Source: Flavobacterium fluvii (GTDB lineage: Bacteria > Bacteroidota > Bacteroidia > Flavobacteriales > Flavobacteriaceae). From it: a DNA stretch of 64,000 bases. Position 1 is the stretch's first letter. Every line of letters starts with the position of its first letter. This document shows positions 27,758-37,121 of the stretch, one piece after another. The notes beneath the pieces were generated by a model. The model did no database searches. It worked only from the letters and a program-made list of their open reading frames with translations, and was not told the DNA's origin. The stretch lies in the NCBI RefSeq assembly GCF_900129545.1, contig NZ_FQWB01000002.1:186001-250000 (forward strand). The letters are read 5' to 3'. Made by a program: the position numbers and the translations under genes.

Positions 27758-28828
27758 ATGAACCGAAGAAAATTTATAGTTGGAAATTCCCTCGCTCTTA
27801 TGGGGTTGTGTCTCCCGTTTTCAACTAGAGGTGGTGACTTTTTGGGTAATCTGAACCTTTCTGATTTTGAAAAGAAACTTCAACCCATAGGTCGTGCACT
27901 GGAATTTGAAGATTATTATGTGTGGTGCAACAGTCCCATTGAAGGACCTGACGGTAAAATCCATGTGTTTTTTTCTCGATGGCCAAAAGCTAAAGGCATG
28001 AGTGGATGGATAAATTGTTCCGAGATTGCCCACGCCGTTGCAGATAATCCCGAAGGACCTTATGAGTATGTAAGTACTGTTTTGGCTCCTCGTGGAGAAG
28101 GCTTTTGGGATGCAACCACATGTCATAACCCAAGTATTCATTTTGTGGATGGAAAATATGCCCTGTTTTTTATGGGAAATTCCAATGGAAAAATGGATAC
28201 CAAACGTGTCGGATTGGCTACTTCCAATTCACTTTACGGTCCTTGGGAAAGACCGGACAAACCTTTGCTGTTGCCAGGAGGAGAAGGTTCTTGGGATGAT
28301 TTATTAACCACTAATCCTTCTTTCTTGAAACACCCCAATGGAGAGTATTGGCTCTACTATAAATCATTGGATACTGAAAATTACGTGCATCCAAAATTCC
28401 CAATAAAAGGGAACAGAAAATATGGATTAGCCATATCTAAATCGCTGAATGGACCTTATGAAAAATACAAAGGAAATCCAGTGGTTGATTTCTCTGCATT
28501 GGGAGACAATAAACAATGCGAGGATGCTTTTATTTGGTATGAAAACAAAAAATTCAAAATGTTGGCAAGAGACATGGGAGTTTTTGGTATGGACTATGGT
28601 CTTTATATGGATTCTGACGACGGAATTCATTGGAGTAAACCCTTGATATCTTACCAACCCTTGAATAAATATATAAATCAACCCGAAGCACCGAAACATT
28701 TGAATCGGTATGGTCGTGCAGAACGCCCACAATTATTGTTTCAAAACGGGAAAGCAACTTATTTATTTACGGCTTCCCAAGGCGGGAAATATGAAACTGC
28801 GTCAGGATTCATTTTTAAAATAAAATAA
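27758..28828 (+). CDS. Five-bladed beta-propeller glycosidase, GH43-like, with Tat-like signal
   Basis: The protein has 356 aa. The N-terminus MNRRKFIVGNSLALMGL has twin arginines followed by a hydrophobic stretch, resembling a Tat signal; most neighbours have Sec signals. Five repeated blades are visible, each with a Y/F-rich strand after a D or NP motif: NSPIEGPDGKIHVFF, CHNPSIHFVDGKYALFF, TTNPSFLKHPNGEYWLYY, CEDAFIWYENKKFKML and RAERPQLLFQNGKATYLF. This is the layout of clan GH-F and related propellers, but I cannot place it in a subfamily. The acidic residues of CEDAF and the RAERP blade are candidates for catalysis (inference). It is 47 nt after the acetylesterase in the same operon. Confidence 0.65.
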   Translation: MNRRKFIVGNSLALMGLCLPFSTRGGDFLGNLNLSDFEKKLQPIGRALEFEDYYVWCNSPIEGPDGKIHVFFSRWPKAKGMSGWINCSEIAHAVADNPEGPYEYVSTVLAPRGEGFWDATTCHNPSIHFVDGKYALFFMGNSNGKMDTKRVGLATSNSLYGPWERPDKPLLLPGGEGSWDDLLTTNPSFLKHPNGEYWLYYKSLDTENYVHPKFPIKGNRKYGLAISKSLNGPYEKYKGNPVVDFSALGDNKQCEDAFIWYENKKFKMLARDMGVFGMDYGLYMDSDDGIHWSKPLISYQPLNKYINQPEAPKHLNRYGRAERPQLLFQNGKATYLFTASQGGKYETASGFIFKIK

Positions 28829-28841
28829 AGAAATGTTTTGT

Positions 28842-28953
28842 AAATCAGCGAACTGATGATTGGGTAAATGAAACGGCCAAAAAAGAAAGTCATTTGGCTG
28901 AAAAATGCATTAATATCAAGTGGCAGCATTGGAATACATTAAAAGAGAAATAG
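28842..28953 (+). pseudogene. C-terminal gene remnant (about 37 codons)
   Basis: One frame of this gap reads CFVNQRTDDWVNETAKKES, continues for 18 further codons and ends at TAG 28951-28953. It has no start codon of its own. RTDDWVN is shared with the C-terminus of the acetylesterase at 26175-27710 (FRTDDWVNQPLKIN). It looks like the tail of a deleted or decayed gene left between the propeller glycosidase and rhaM. Confidence 0.5.
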
Positions 28954-29002
28954 TTTATAATAGAGACAAACCAGTTATAATTAACCTTAAAACACCAAAA
29001 AA

Positions 29003-29329
29003 ATGAAAAGTAGCAAACTTAGAAATGCTTTTAAAATGAAATTGAAACCAGGCTTTGAAGTCGAATACAAAAAACGACACGACGCTATTTGGCCGGAACT
29101 GCAATCCCTGCTTTCGGAATCCGGAATACAAGATTACAGCATCTTTCTGGATGAAGAAACCTTGATTCTTTTTGCCGTCCAAAAAATAAGCCCGGATTTT
29201 GATGAAGATTATTTGCCCAATCATCCCATCGTGAAAAAATGGTGGGCATACATGGCTGATATCATGGAAACCAATCCCGATAATTCTCCAGTGGCAACTT
29301 CACTGATTGAAGTTTTTCACGCAGATTAA
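29003..29329 (+). CDS. rhaM: L-rhamnose mutarotase
   Basis: The protein has 108 aa, the normal family length, and no signal peptide, so it is cytoplasmic. The signatures are clear: [24 protein letters not shown] with His26 at the catalytic position, and [20 protein letters not shown] near the C-terminus. It interconverts alpha- and beta-L-rhamnose, speeding entry into rhamnose isomerase. It is the only monosaccharide-metabolism gene recognised in the window; isomerase, kinase and aldolase genes must be elsewhere. It directly supports rhamnose as a product of this locus. Confidence 0.92.
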   Translation: MKSSKLRNAFKMKLKPGFEVEYKKRHDAIWPELQSLLSESGIQDYSIFLDEETLILFAVQKISPDFDEDYLPNHPIVKKWWAYMADIMETNPDNSPVATSLIEVFHAD

Positions 29330-29370
29330 ATATTTTATTAGTTTCTTTAAAAGTTAATCAATACCTCACA

Positions 29371-31803
29371 ATGAGTTCAAAAAAACCTATATTTTTTACC
29401 GTACTTCTACTTTTTACATTTGCCTGCATTAATGCCCAAGAAAGAACCACCATCGAACTAAATAAGGGATGGAAGTTCTCCAAAGGTATGAATGAAAAAG
29501 CCTTCGAAAACAATTTTAACGATTCTAAATGGCAAACCGTCAGCGTTCCTCACGATTGGGCTATTTACGGCCCATTCGACAAAGAAATTGACAAGCAAGT
29601 AACCGCCATTGTTCAAAATGGCGAAAAAGTGGCCACCGAAAAAACGGGTCGAACAGGAGCCTTGCCTTACATCGGCGAAGCTTGGTATCGCAACCAATTT
29701 AGCGTTCCCAATTTCGACAAAAACAAGAAAGTAATCCTTCTTTTTGAAGGGGCGATGAGCGAACCCAAAGTTTTTTTGAATGGCAAAAAAGTGGGTGAAT
29801 GGAATTATGGTTACAACTTTTTTTACTTCGACATCACCGATTATGTTGCTGCCAATGGAAAAAATAATTTGGCCGTACATTTATCAAATGTGGGCGAATC
29901 CTCCCGTTGGTATCCCGGAGCCGGCTTGTACAGAAAAGTAAAATTGATTGTCAAAAACAAGGAAAGCATCGATCAATGGGGGACTTTCGTGACCACTCCA
30001 GTCGTTGCCGATGATTTGGCAAAAGTAAATATCAAAACCAAGGTTAACGGCGACAATTTGAGTATCGTTACCAAAATTCTGGATTCATTTGGAAATGAAG
30101 TAGCCGTAAATAAATCGAATGCTATTTTTGGCAATGAATTTGACCAAAACATGGCCATCATAAATCCAAAATTGTGGAGTCCAGAAACGCCTTATCTCTA
30201 CACGGCCGTTTCCCAACTTTATGTTGGCGATGTTTTAAAAGACGAAACAACAACACGATTTGGTATTCGAACCATCAAATTCGAACCCAACAAAGGCTTT
30301 AGTTTGAATGGCAAAGTGCGCAAATTCAAAGGAGTTTGTTTGCACCACGATTTGGGTCCCATTGGTACCGCCATCAACAAAGCCGCATTGCGCAGACAAT
30401 TGACCATTTTGAAAGACATGGGTTGCGACGCCATTCGCAGTTCGCACAATATGCCGTCATTGGAACAACTCGAATTGTGTGACGAAATGGGATTCATGTT
30501 CTTGGCCGAAAGTTTTGACGAATGGGCAAAGCCAAAAGTGAAAAATGGCTACAATCGTTTTTTTAAAACAGATGCCGAAAAAGATGTAGTCAATTTGATT
30601 CACGCCACCCGTAATCATCCTTCGATTGTTATGTGGAGTTCGGGAAATGAAGTGCCAGACCAATGGGGTTCAGAAGGCGTGAAAAGAGCGAAATGGTTGC
30701 AGGAAATTTTCCACCGCGAAGATCCAACTCGTCCAGTTACAGTAGGAATGGATCAGGTAAAAGCCACGATGGAATCGGGTTTTGGTGCTATAATGGATAT
30801 TCCGGGATTGAATTACCGCTTGCCTTTATATGATGAAGCATTCAAAAAATTTCCACAAGGATTTATTTTGGGTTCAGAAACAGCGTCAACAGTGAGTTCA
30901 CGCGGAATTTATAAATTTCCGGTTGTCAAAGGAGCGAACAAGCAATATCCAGATTTTCAATCATCTTCCTATGATTTGGAATATTGCAGTTGGTCGAATG
31001 TACCCGATGACGATTTTGTTTTGCAAGACGACAAACCTTGGGTTATTGGTGAATTTGTTTGGACAGGATTTGATTATTTGGGTGAACCAACCCCTTATGA
31101 CGAAATGTGGCCTTCGAGAAGTTCTTATTTCGGAATCAGTGATTTGGCAGGTTTGCCAAAGGATAGATTCTATTTGTATCGAAGCCGTTGGAACACGACC
31201 GATATGACCCTGCACATTTTACCGCATTGGAATTGGGAAGGTCGTGAAGGAGAAACCACTCCCGTTTTTGTGTACACGAATTACGATAGCGCCGAACTTT
31301 TTGTCAATGGAAAAAGTATGGGAATACAGAAAAAAAACAACACGACGCCACAAAACAGATATCGTTTGATGTGGATGGACGTCAAATACGAACCTGGAAC
31401 AGTTAAAGTTGTAGCTTTCGATAAAGACGGAAAAGCAATTGACGAAGAAAGGATTGGCACAGCCGAAAAACCGTATCAAATAAAATTGGAAGCCGACAGA
31501 GGTACACTCGAAGCCAATGGCGAAGACTTGTCTTTTGTAACGGTTTCTGTAGTCGATAAAAACGGGAATCCTTGTCCAACAGCCACCCAACAATTAAATT
31601 TTAGCGTAACTGGAAAAGGAACCTATCGTGCTGCCTGCAATGGCGACGCCACTTCATTGGAATTATTTCATTTGCCTACCATGAAATTGTTTAGCGGCAA
31701 GTTGGTGGTCTTGGTACAATCGACTTCCGAAGCTGGAAAAATCGAATTAACTGTAAGTGGAAAAGGACTAAAAAGTGGTAAATTAGCTTTGAATTCAAAC
31801 TAA
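29371..31803 (+). CDS. GH2 beta-galactosidase
   Basis: The protein has 810 aa with signal peptide ending ACINAQ. Order: N-terminal jelly roll (about 30-195), Ig-like domain, TIM barrel (about 300-590), then a DUF4982-type domain and a final Ig-like domain. Acid/base Glu427 lies in MWSSGNEVPDQ and nucleophile Glu503 in LGSETAS. The motif RSSHNMPS at 356-363 is typical of the Bacteroidota beta-galactosidase branch of GH2. It is predicted to remove terminal beta-galactose from galactan side chains in the periplasm. It is 41 nt downstream of rhaM. Confidence 0.88.
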   Translation: MSSKKPIFFTVLLLFTFACINAQERTTIELNKGWKFSKGMNEKAFENNFNDSKWQTVSVPHDWAIYGPFDKEIDKQVTAIVQNGEKVATEKTGRTGALPYIGEAWYRNQFSVPNFDKNKKVILLFEGAMSEPKVFLNGKKVGEWNYGYNFFYFDITDYVAANGKNNLAVHLSNVGESSRWYPGAGLYRKVKLIVKNKESIDQWGTFVTTPVVADDLAKVNIKTKVNGDNLSIVTKILDSFGNEVAVNKSNAIFGNEFDQNMAIINPKLWSPETPYLYTAVSQLYVGDVLKDETTTRFGIRTIKFEPNKGFSLNGKVRKFKGVCLHHDLGPIGTAINKAALRRQLTILKDMGCDAIRSSHNMPSLEQLELCDEMGFMFLAESFDEWAKPKVKNGYNRFFKTDAEKDVVNLIHATRNHPSIVMWSSGNEVPDQWGSEGVKRAKWLQEIFHREDPTRPVTVGMDQVKATMESGFGAIMDIPGLNYRLPLYDEAFKKFPQGFILGSETASTVSSRGIYKFPVVKGANKQYPDFQSSSYDLEYCSWSNVPDDDFVLQDDKPWVIGEFVWTGFDYLGEPTPYDEMWPSRSSYFGISDLAGLPKDRFYLYRSRWNTTDMTLHILPHWNWEGREGETTPVFVYTNYDSAELFVNGKSMGIQKKNNTTPQNRYRLMWMDVKYEPGTVKVVAFDKDGKAIDEERIGTAEKPYQIKLEADRGTLEANGEDLSFVTVSVVDKNGNPCPTATQQLNFSVTGKGTYRAACNGDATSLELFHLPTMKLFSGKLVVLVQSTSEAGKIELTVSGKGLKSGKLALNSN

Positions 31804-31819
31804 AATTTAAAATCACAAA

Positions 31820-32902
31820 ATGATATTGGACAAAAAATCTTTTTTATCTTTGATAGTGCTTGTGTTTTTCGGAGCCCAGGTTTGGTCACAAGATACCAGA
31901 ACTTTCAAGGTTTTTCAATTTCCGGTCAACAAGATTCCAACCATTGACGGAAACCCGGACGATTGGAAGATGGTTCCTCAAAGTTATGTCGTGGGTATGG
32001 ATCAATTATGGGAAGACAGCGGAAAACAGACGACGGCGGATCCGAAAAATTTGGATGTCAGTGTTAAAGTGGCTTGGGTAAAAGGATTGAATCGGTTGTA
32101 TTTTTTATACGAAGCTTACGATAATTACTGGGATTTTTCCTTGACGGGTTTGCACAACGACATATTTGAAATCACGGTCGATGGTGATCAATCCGGTGGG
32201 CCATTTATTGACAGGTTTCATCCCAATAAAGCATTGACAAATACAATGGACGCCTATTTTTCATACCACGGTGTTCACGCCCAGAACTATCATGTTTTCA
32301 CGCCAGCAGAAGGAAAAGATTGGGCTTTGGCGTGGGGAAGCCAACCTTGGATAAAAGAATTGCCGTATGCCAATGCTGCTACCCAATATAATTTTAAACC
32401 CGGAGAATCAGGAAAACTGACATTGGAATTTTGGATAACGCCTTTTGATTATGCCGGAAATGATCCAGCGAGAGCCGTTGAATCCATTTTGGAAGAAAAT
32501 AAAAATATAGGTCTTTGCTGGGCAATTATTGACTATGACGATGTCAATAACGAAAAGAATAACGGTTTTTGGAATTTGTCGAAAGAGCACACAATGTATG
32601 GCAATGCCAATTATAGTTTGCCCTTTAAATTGATGCCGTTGGAAAATGAATTCAAAAAAGCAATCGAGGCCAAATGGACTTTCAATACGGTTGACATGAA
32701 AAGAAGAATGGTGGCTTTCATCGATCAATCGGAAGGGGAAATCAAATCCTGGAAATGGGATTTTGGTGATGGCACGACTTCAGCGGAACAAAATCCGATT
32801 CATCAATACAAAGAAGCGGGTAAATACATCGTTGTTTTGAATATTGAAGGGCCAAAAGGAAAATCCAGAATGTCGAAAGTTTGGGACGTGGCAGTGAAAT
32901 AA
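31820..32902 (+). CDS. Secreted CBM9-like plus PKD-domain protein, probable glycan-binding protein
   Basis: The protein has 360 aa with signal peptide ending GAQVWSQ. Residues about 35-270 resemble the CBM9/DOMON-like carbohydrate-binding fold (KIPTIDGNPDDWKMV start, then FEITVDGDQSGG). Residues about 280-360 form a PKD domain (WKWDFGDGTTS ... HQYKEAGKYIVVLNIEG). No catalytic motif and no lipobox are seen. It is likely a periplasmic or surface helper that binds the polysaccharide. It is tightly embedded between GH2 and the DUF4861 gene (16 and 21 nt spacing), so it belongs to the pathway. Confidence 0.75.
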   Translation: MILDKKSFLSLIVLVFFGAQVWSQDTRTFKVFQFPVNKIPTIDGNPDDWKMVPQSYVVGMDQLWEDSGKQTTADPKNLDVSVKVAWVKGLNRLYFLYEAYDNYWDFSLTGLHNDIFEITVDGDQSGGPFIDRFHPNKALTNTMDAYFSYHGVHAQNYHVFTPAEGKDWALAWGSQPWIKELPYANAATQYNFKPGESGKLTLEFWITPFDYAGNDPARAVESILEENKNIGLCWAIIDYDDVNNEKNNGFWNLSKEHTMYGNANYSLPFKLMPLENEFKKAIEAKWTFNTVDMKRRMVAFIDQSEGEIKSWKWDFGDGTTSAEQNPIHQYKEAGKYIVVLNIEGPKGKSRMSKVWDVAVK

Positions 32903-32923
32903 ATAACAATATAAAGATATAAA

Positions 32924-34210
32924 ATGAAACCAAAATTCAAATTATTCCTGCCTGCAACCCTGGTGGTATTCTCTTTTATGGGGTCTAATGCGCAACAAAA
33001 CAAGGAAATTTCCACTATCACTTTGTCCAATAATTCGAATATGGAATTACCCGATAAAGCAGTAAGCATAAAAAGAGTTACCATCGATAAAAACTATACC
33101 AAAAATTTCCCGCTTTTAATTTACAAAACAGACACCATTCCTTCACAAGTCAATGATTTGGATGGAGATGGCAAATGGGATGAACTCTTTGTAGTTGCCA
33201 ATTTTGCATCCAAAGAAAAGAAAACCATCCAACTAAAATGGGTAAACGAAGCCCCAAAATTTCCGATTAGAACCAGCGTTCGATTCGGAAAACGTGAAGC
33301 AGAAAACATCCCCTTGCAGCCGGCAACCGAAGAAACGGTAAACGCCCATCAAGTCTATAAAAAACTAGGTTTCCAAAAATACCAAACCGATGGGCCTTCT
33401 TGGGAAAACGACAAAGTAGGTTTCAGGCATTATCTGGATGGACGAAATTCCAAAGATGTTTTTGGAAAAAAAGTCCCAGCCATTACACCGGAAGATGTTG
33501 GTATCAACAGCTCAGGAGCGGTAGAAGATAATTATCATGTCATGCACGATTGGGGAAGAGATGTTTTTCCGGTGGGGAGTTCAGCAGGATTGGGCGGTTA
33601 CGCTTTGCTTGTTGGCAACGAAATTACGCGACTTGGAATTCTTGGAACAGATACTTTGAATAATATCGAAAAAACAACCTTCAAGATTGTTGCCGAAGGC
33701 CCCGTAAATTCGGTTTTGAATTACAACTATTCAAATTGGAAAGCTTCTGGAAACAACTACCAAGTAAACGAAACCACCTCGATTTGGCCGGGAATGTACG
33801 CCTACAAAAACACCGTTAAAATCAAAGGCATTACAGGCAAAGAAACCTTTTTGATTGCATTGTCCAATATCAATAACGAAAAAGGATTAAAAGTAATCGA
33901 AGTAGGAAAATGGGTTTGCTTGATCCAACACGACAACCTTACTTACAAGCGCGAATGGATTTTGGGAACCGCCATCATCGTTCCCAAAAAAGACTATTTG
34001 GGCTATATCGAAGCACCAAAAACGGGGCAATTAACAGATTCATATTTGGCCAAAATGAAAATCGTGGAAAACACCTCCATCCGTTATTATGCAGTTGCAG
34101 GATGGGAATTAAGTGCCGACAAAAACTTTAAGGATGCTCAATATTTCACCGATTATGTAACGAATTTGGCCAAACAATTGGCGATAGAAATTACAGTTGC
34201 AATAAAATAA
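32924..34210 (+). CDS. DUF4861-family secreted protein, unknown enzymatic role
   Basis: The protein has 428 aa with signal peptide ending MGSNAQ. A calcium-loop-like stretch, Asp78-Leu-Asp80-Gly-Asp82 ... Asp86 (NDLDGDGKWDEL), is near the N-terminus. The central HVMHDWGRDVFPVGSSAGLGGYAL block is the most family-typical segment and carries candidate His and Asp residues. I recognise it as DUF4861, a family that recurs in pectin and uronate PULs beside GH105 genes. Here it lies directly upstream of GH105 and a PL22-like lyase. A lyase, hydrolase or binding role is possible; none can be assigned from sequence. Confidence 0.75.
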   Translation: MKPKFKLFLPATLVVFSFMGSNAQQNKEISTITLSNNSNMELPDKAVSIKRVTIDKNYTKNFPLLIYKTDTIPSQVNDLDGDGKWDELFVVANFASKEKKTIQLKWVNEAPKFPIRTSVRFGKREAENIPLQPATEETVNAHQVYKKLGFQKYQTDGPSWENDKVGFRHYLDGRNSKDVFGKKVPAITPEDVGINSSGAVEDNYHVMHDWGRDVFPVGSSAGLGGYALLVGNEITRLGILGTDTLNNIEKTTFKIVAEGPVNSVLNYNYSNWKASGNNYQVNETTSIWPGMYAYKNTVKIKGITGKETFLIALSNINNEKGLKVIEVGKWVCLIQHDNLTYKREWILGTAIIVPKKDYLGYIEAPKTGQLTDSYLAKMKIVENTSIRYYAVAGWELSADKNFKDAQYFTDYVTNLAKQLAIEITVAIK

Positions 34211-34257
34211 AAAAGGACCAAAAAACATATAACCACAAATTTTAAAAATCTAACGCT

Positions 34258-35613
34258 ATGAAACAGTACCACATCCCAGTTGTAGCCTTGCTCTTTTTGG
34301 GCAGCCTAAGTCCAAGTATTGCTCAAACGAATGACGCCACCACGCCATTGCACATGATGCAACCTGATTATCCGACTCCTTATGTAGTTCCACAAAAAGA
34401 GAACATAAAAGCGGTTTTGGATAGAGTTTATAATTTTTTGGATAAAAATTCTGCTTCCAAAATTGTCAATGCAACCACAAAAGCCGAAATCACGAATTAT
34501 AAAAAAGGCAATGAAGACATTATGTTTGGCCCCGGTTCATTTCGATTGACAAGTTACGAATGGGGAGTTACCTATGCCGGAATGCTTTTGGCTTCCAAGG
34601 CTACCGGTGAAAAATATTTTGCCGACTATTCCAACAAGCGAATCCAGTTAATAGCCGACATCGCCGAAAATTATAAGGAAAAAAATATTAAGGATGATGC
34701 CATGCTTAAAACCCTGCATCCCCAAGCATTGGATTTTGCGGGAGCACTTTGTGCCGCTTTTATAAAGGCAAAAGCAGATGGATTAAAAGCAAACGTGGAT
34801 CCGTTGATCAACAATTATATCGACTTTATCAGCAACAAACAATTTAGATTTGCCGACGGAACTTTGGCTCGAAACAGGCCTCATGACAACACGCTTTGGT
34901 TGGACGACATGTTCATGAGCGTGCCGGCTCTTGCCCAAATGGGTAAATATACCGGCAACGTGAAATATTTTGATGATGCCGTAAAACAAGTCAACCAGTT
35001 TTCGAGCAGAATGTTCAACAAAGAAAAAGGGATTTACATGCACGGTTGGGTACAATCCATGAAAGACCATCCTGAATTTCACTGGGGTAGAGCCAATGGT
35101 TGGGCAGTGATGACCATGGTCGAATTATTGGAAGTTTTGCCTAAAGACCATCCGGGATATGCGGGAGTTTTGGCGCAATTGCAAGCACACATCAAAGGAT
35201 TGGTAAAATACCAGGACGGAACTGGTTTTTGGCACCAATTATTGGATAAAAATGACACTTATCTAGAAACTTCGGCAACAGCCATTTATACCTATTCAAT
35301 TGCCAGAGCCATAAATCGTGGTTATGTCGATAAAATGACTTATGCTCCAGCAGTGTTGTTGGGATGGAATGCCGTAGCCACCAAAGTAAATGACAAAGGG
35401 CAAGTGGAAGGAACTTGCGTGGGAACAGGAATGGCATTTGATCCTGCTTTTTATTACTATCGTCCAATAAATGTATTTGCGGCACATGGTTATGGTCCAG
35501 TGTTGTTGGCAGGTGCAGAAGTGATTTTGTTGTTGAAAGACAATCAATTCGAACTCAACGACAGTTCTATCCAATTGAAAGTTCCCGGTAAAAACAATCA
35601 ACCAAATGAATAG
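34258..35613 (+). CDS. GH105-family unsaturated uronyl hydrolase
   Basis: The protein has 451 aa with signal peptide ending PSIAQ. The (alpha/alpha)6 barrel has catalytic-type Asp residues at 159 (QALDFAGALCAA) and 216/217 (TLWLDDMFMSVP), and the HWGRANGW stretch at 275-282 as in GH105. It is longer than the first GH105 of this window (374 aa), with an N-terminal extension, so the two likely act on different unsaturated ends (rhamnogalacturonyl against galacturonyl or branched). Its last codons overlap the start of the PL22-like gene by 8 nt. Confidence 0.87.
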   Translation: MKQYHIPVVALLFLGSLSPSIAQTNDATTPLHMMQPDYPTPYVVPQKENIKAVLDRVYNFLDKNSASKIVNATTKAEITNYKKGNEDIMFGPGSFRLTSYEWGVTYAGMLLASKATGEKYFADYSNKRIQLIADIAENYKEKNIKDDAMLKTLHPQALDFAGALCAAFIKAKADGLKANVDPLINNYIDFISNKQFRFADGTLARNRPHDNTLWLDDMFMSVPALAQMGKYTGNVKYFDDAVKQVNQFSSRMFNKEKGIYMHGWVQSMKDHPEFHWGRANGWAVMTMVELLEVLPKDHPGYAGVLAQLQAHIKGLVKYQDGTGFWHQLLDKNDTYLETSATAIYTYSIARAINRGYVDKMTYAPAVLLGWNAVATKVNDKGQVEGTCVGTGMAFDPAFYYYRPINVFAAHGYGPVLLAGAEVILLLKDNQFELNDSSIQLKVPGKNNQPNE

Positions 35614-36952
35614 TAAAATCCTTTTAAATAGCATTGTACTATTCATTACGGCAACAACTTTTGCCCAAATTGGCACTCGTTTTCCATCCGAAAAAAAAAT
35701 AGTGAAAGACCCCGTTACGGGGCAGGAATTAATTTTCTTGACTACAAAATCGGCTGGAGATTCCAAAACCTATCCCACGCATCCACAATGGACATCCGAC
35801 GGGAAATGGTTGATATTTCGATCCAACCGAGTTAAAGGCGAAGCGATGGCGGTCAACGAAAAATCGGGTGTTTTGGTCCAGGTTACCGAAGGAGGCTATA
35901 ACGGAACTTTGTGCATGGCCCAAAAGTCGATGAAATTGTACTTTATGCGCAATGGGCAAGAGGGCAAAATGCAAATTATGGAAGTCAATCTTGAAGCTGT
36001 TTTTGAAGACAGTAAATCAGGGAAAATGAAACCCGTTTCGGCTTACGAACGAGTTTGCGGTACCACGAATCCAGAAATGGGAGCTTCAGGCGACATGGCA
36101 ATGGATGCCGATGAAGAAAAGGTTTATTTCAGGGTAGGGAAAGAGGAAGCCGCCAGACATTTGGCTGCCGGAGTTCTAATCGAAAAAAGTTTTGGCCCAA
36201 GAAATATGGGCGCAGGCCCTGGTGGAATTGGCAGTATGAGCCTGAAAACAGGCGAGTTGAAACACGTTATTTCGGTTCCTTTTCAAATTGGACACATCCA
36301 ATCGAATATATGGAATCCGGGTGAACTTGTTTTTTGTTGGGAAACAGGAGGGAAGTCGCCACAACGTACTTGGACTGTCATGGCAGATGGTTCGGGATTG
36401 CGTCCTTTGTATCCTGAAGCCGATTTTGAATGGGTTACGCACGAAGCCGTAATTTCCAAGGATGAAGTAGCCATGGCGATTATGGGACATCGAAAAATTG
36501 GTATCGAGAAAGATTCTCCGGTGGAAGTTGCCGCCGACGGAAAAATAAGAAATCCGGTCAATCCGGGACAAGAAAGTAATTGGGGAGCCACGGGAACTCG
36601 TGAAAAACCAACAGGTTTAGCCATTGTCAATCTGAGAACCAGGGAGATGATTATTGCCGGGCAAACCAAAAGTGGCAGCGGTTTATGGCACGTTCATGGT
36701 TCCGCCGATGGGCGATGGGCCGTGGGCGATGACTTTTCGAGAAGTTTGTATCTGATTGACCGAAAAACGAACGAAATGATGATGCTAACCACGGGTCATA
36801 AAGAAACGGCGGCAGATCATATTCATCCTACTTTTAACAGGGACGGAACAAAAATCGGAATACAATCCGCGATGCTTTCCGAAGACAATCGCACCATGAA
36901 TATTTGTATTGTCAATGTGCCGAAAGAATGGTTGAAACGAAAGGTTAAATAA
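35606..36952 (+). CDS. PL22-like oligogalacturonate lyase
   Basis: The protein has 448 aa with a short signal peptide ending TTFAQ. The fold is a seven-bladed TolB/WD-like propeller, starting FPSEKKIVKDPVTGQELIFLT. Blade signatures match PL22: IGHIQSNIWNPGELVFCWE, RTWTVMADGSGLRPLYPE, EWVTHEAV and DHIHPTFNRDGTKI, which carry the His residues that bind the metal in this family. PL22 enzymes split di- and oligogalacturonates to unsaturated products. Classical members are often cytoplasmic; here a signal peptide puts it in the periplasm. It is the last gene of the operon. RG-fragment lyase activity is an alternative to oligogalacturonate. Confidence 0.78.
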   Translation: MNSKILLNSIVLFITATTFAQIGTRFPSEKKIVKDPVTGQELIFLTTKSAGDSKTYPTHPQWTSDGKWLIFRSNRVKGEAMAVNEKSGVLVQVTEGGYNGTLCMAQKSMKLYFMRNGQEGKMQIMEVNLEAVFEDSKSGKMKPVSAYERVCGTTNPEMGASGDMAMDADEEKVYFRVGKEEAARHLAAGVLIEKSFGPRNMGAGPGGIGSMSLKTGELKHVISVPFQIGHIQSNIWNPGELVFCWETGGKSPQRTWTVMADGSGLRPLYPEADFEWVTHEAVISKDEVAMAIMGHRKIGIEKDSPVEVAADGKIRNPVNPGQESNWGATGTREKPTGLAIVNLRTREMIIAGQTKSGSGLWHVHGSADGRWAVGDDFSRSLYLIDRKTNEMMMLTTGHKETAADHIHPTFNRDGTKIGIQSAMLSEDNRTMNICIVNVPKEWLKRKVK

Positions 36953-37002
36953 AAATCTTTACACAGTTTTTAGAATTTTGAAAGGGAAACTGTTTTATAA
37001 TA

Positions 37003-37050
37003 ATACCCTGAGTTCGATAAATAACTTTCGAATTCAGGGTATTTAATTTT
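37003..37050. terminator. Bidirectional terminator between convergent operons
   Basis: Arms 37003-37017 and 37028-37042 pair over 14 of 15 positions (ATACCCTGAGTTCGA with its near-complement) around a 10-nt loop. T-rich sequence follows on the plus strand and AT-rich sequence on the minus strand. It ends the plus operon that finishes at 36952 and may also stop the minus operon. Confidence 0.8.
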
Positions 37051-37113
37051 ACTTCACTTTATTTTGATTCGAATTGGGTTCAATTCATCAGGATTGACCT
37101 TGGTATAATCTCC
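37049..37113 (-). pseudogene. Duplicated 3' tail of the neighbouring GH2 gene
   Basis: On the minus strand this segment matches the last about 60 nt of the GH2 gene ending at 37206, at an offset of 157 bp. With one 1-nt deletion repaired it reads YTKVNPDELNPNSNQNKVK and a TAA stop, against YTKDSPDELKPNSNQNKVK in the intact gene. It is a fossil of a partial tandem duplication or of a lost paralogue. Confidence 0.7.
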
Positions 37114-37121
37114 TTAAAAAA

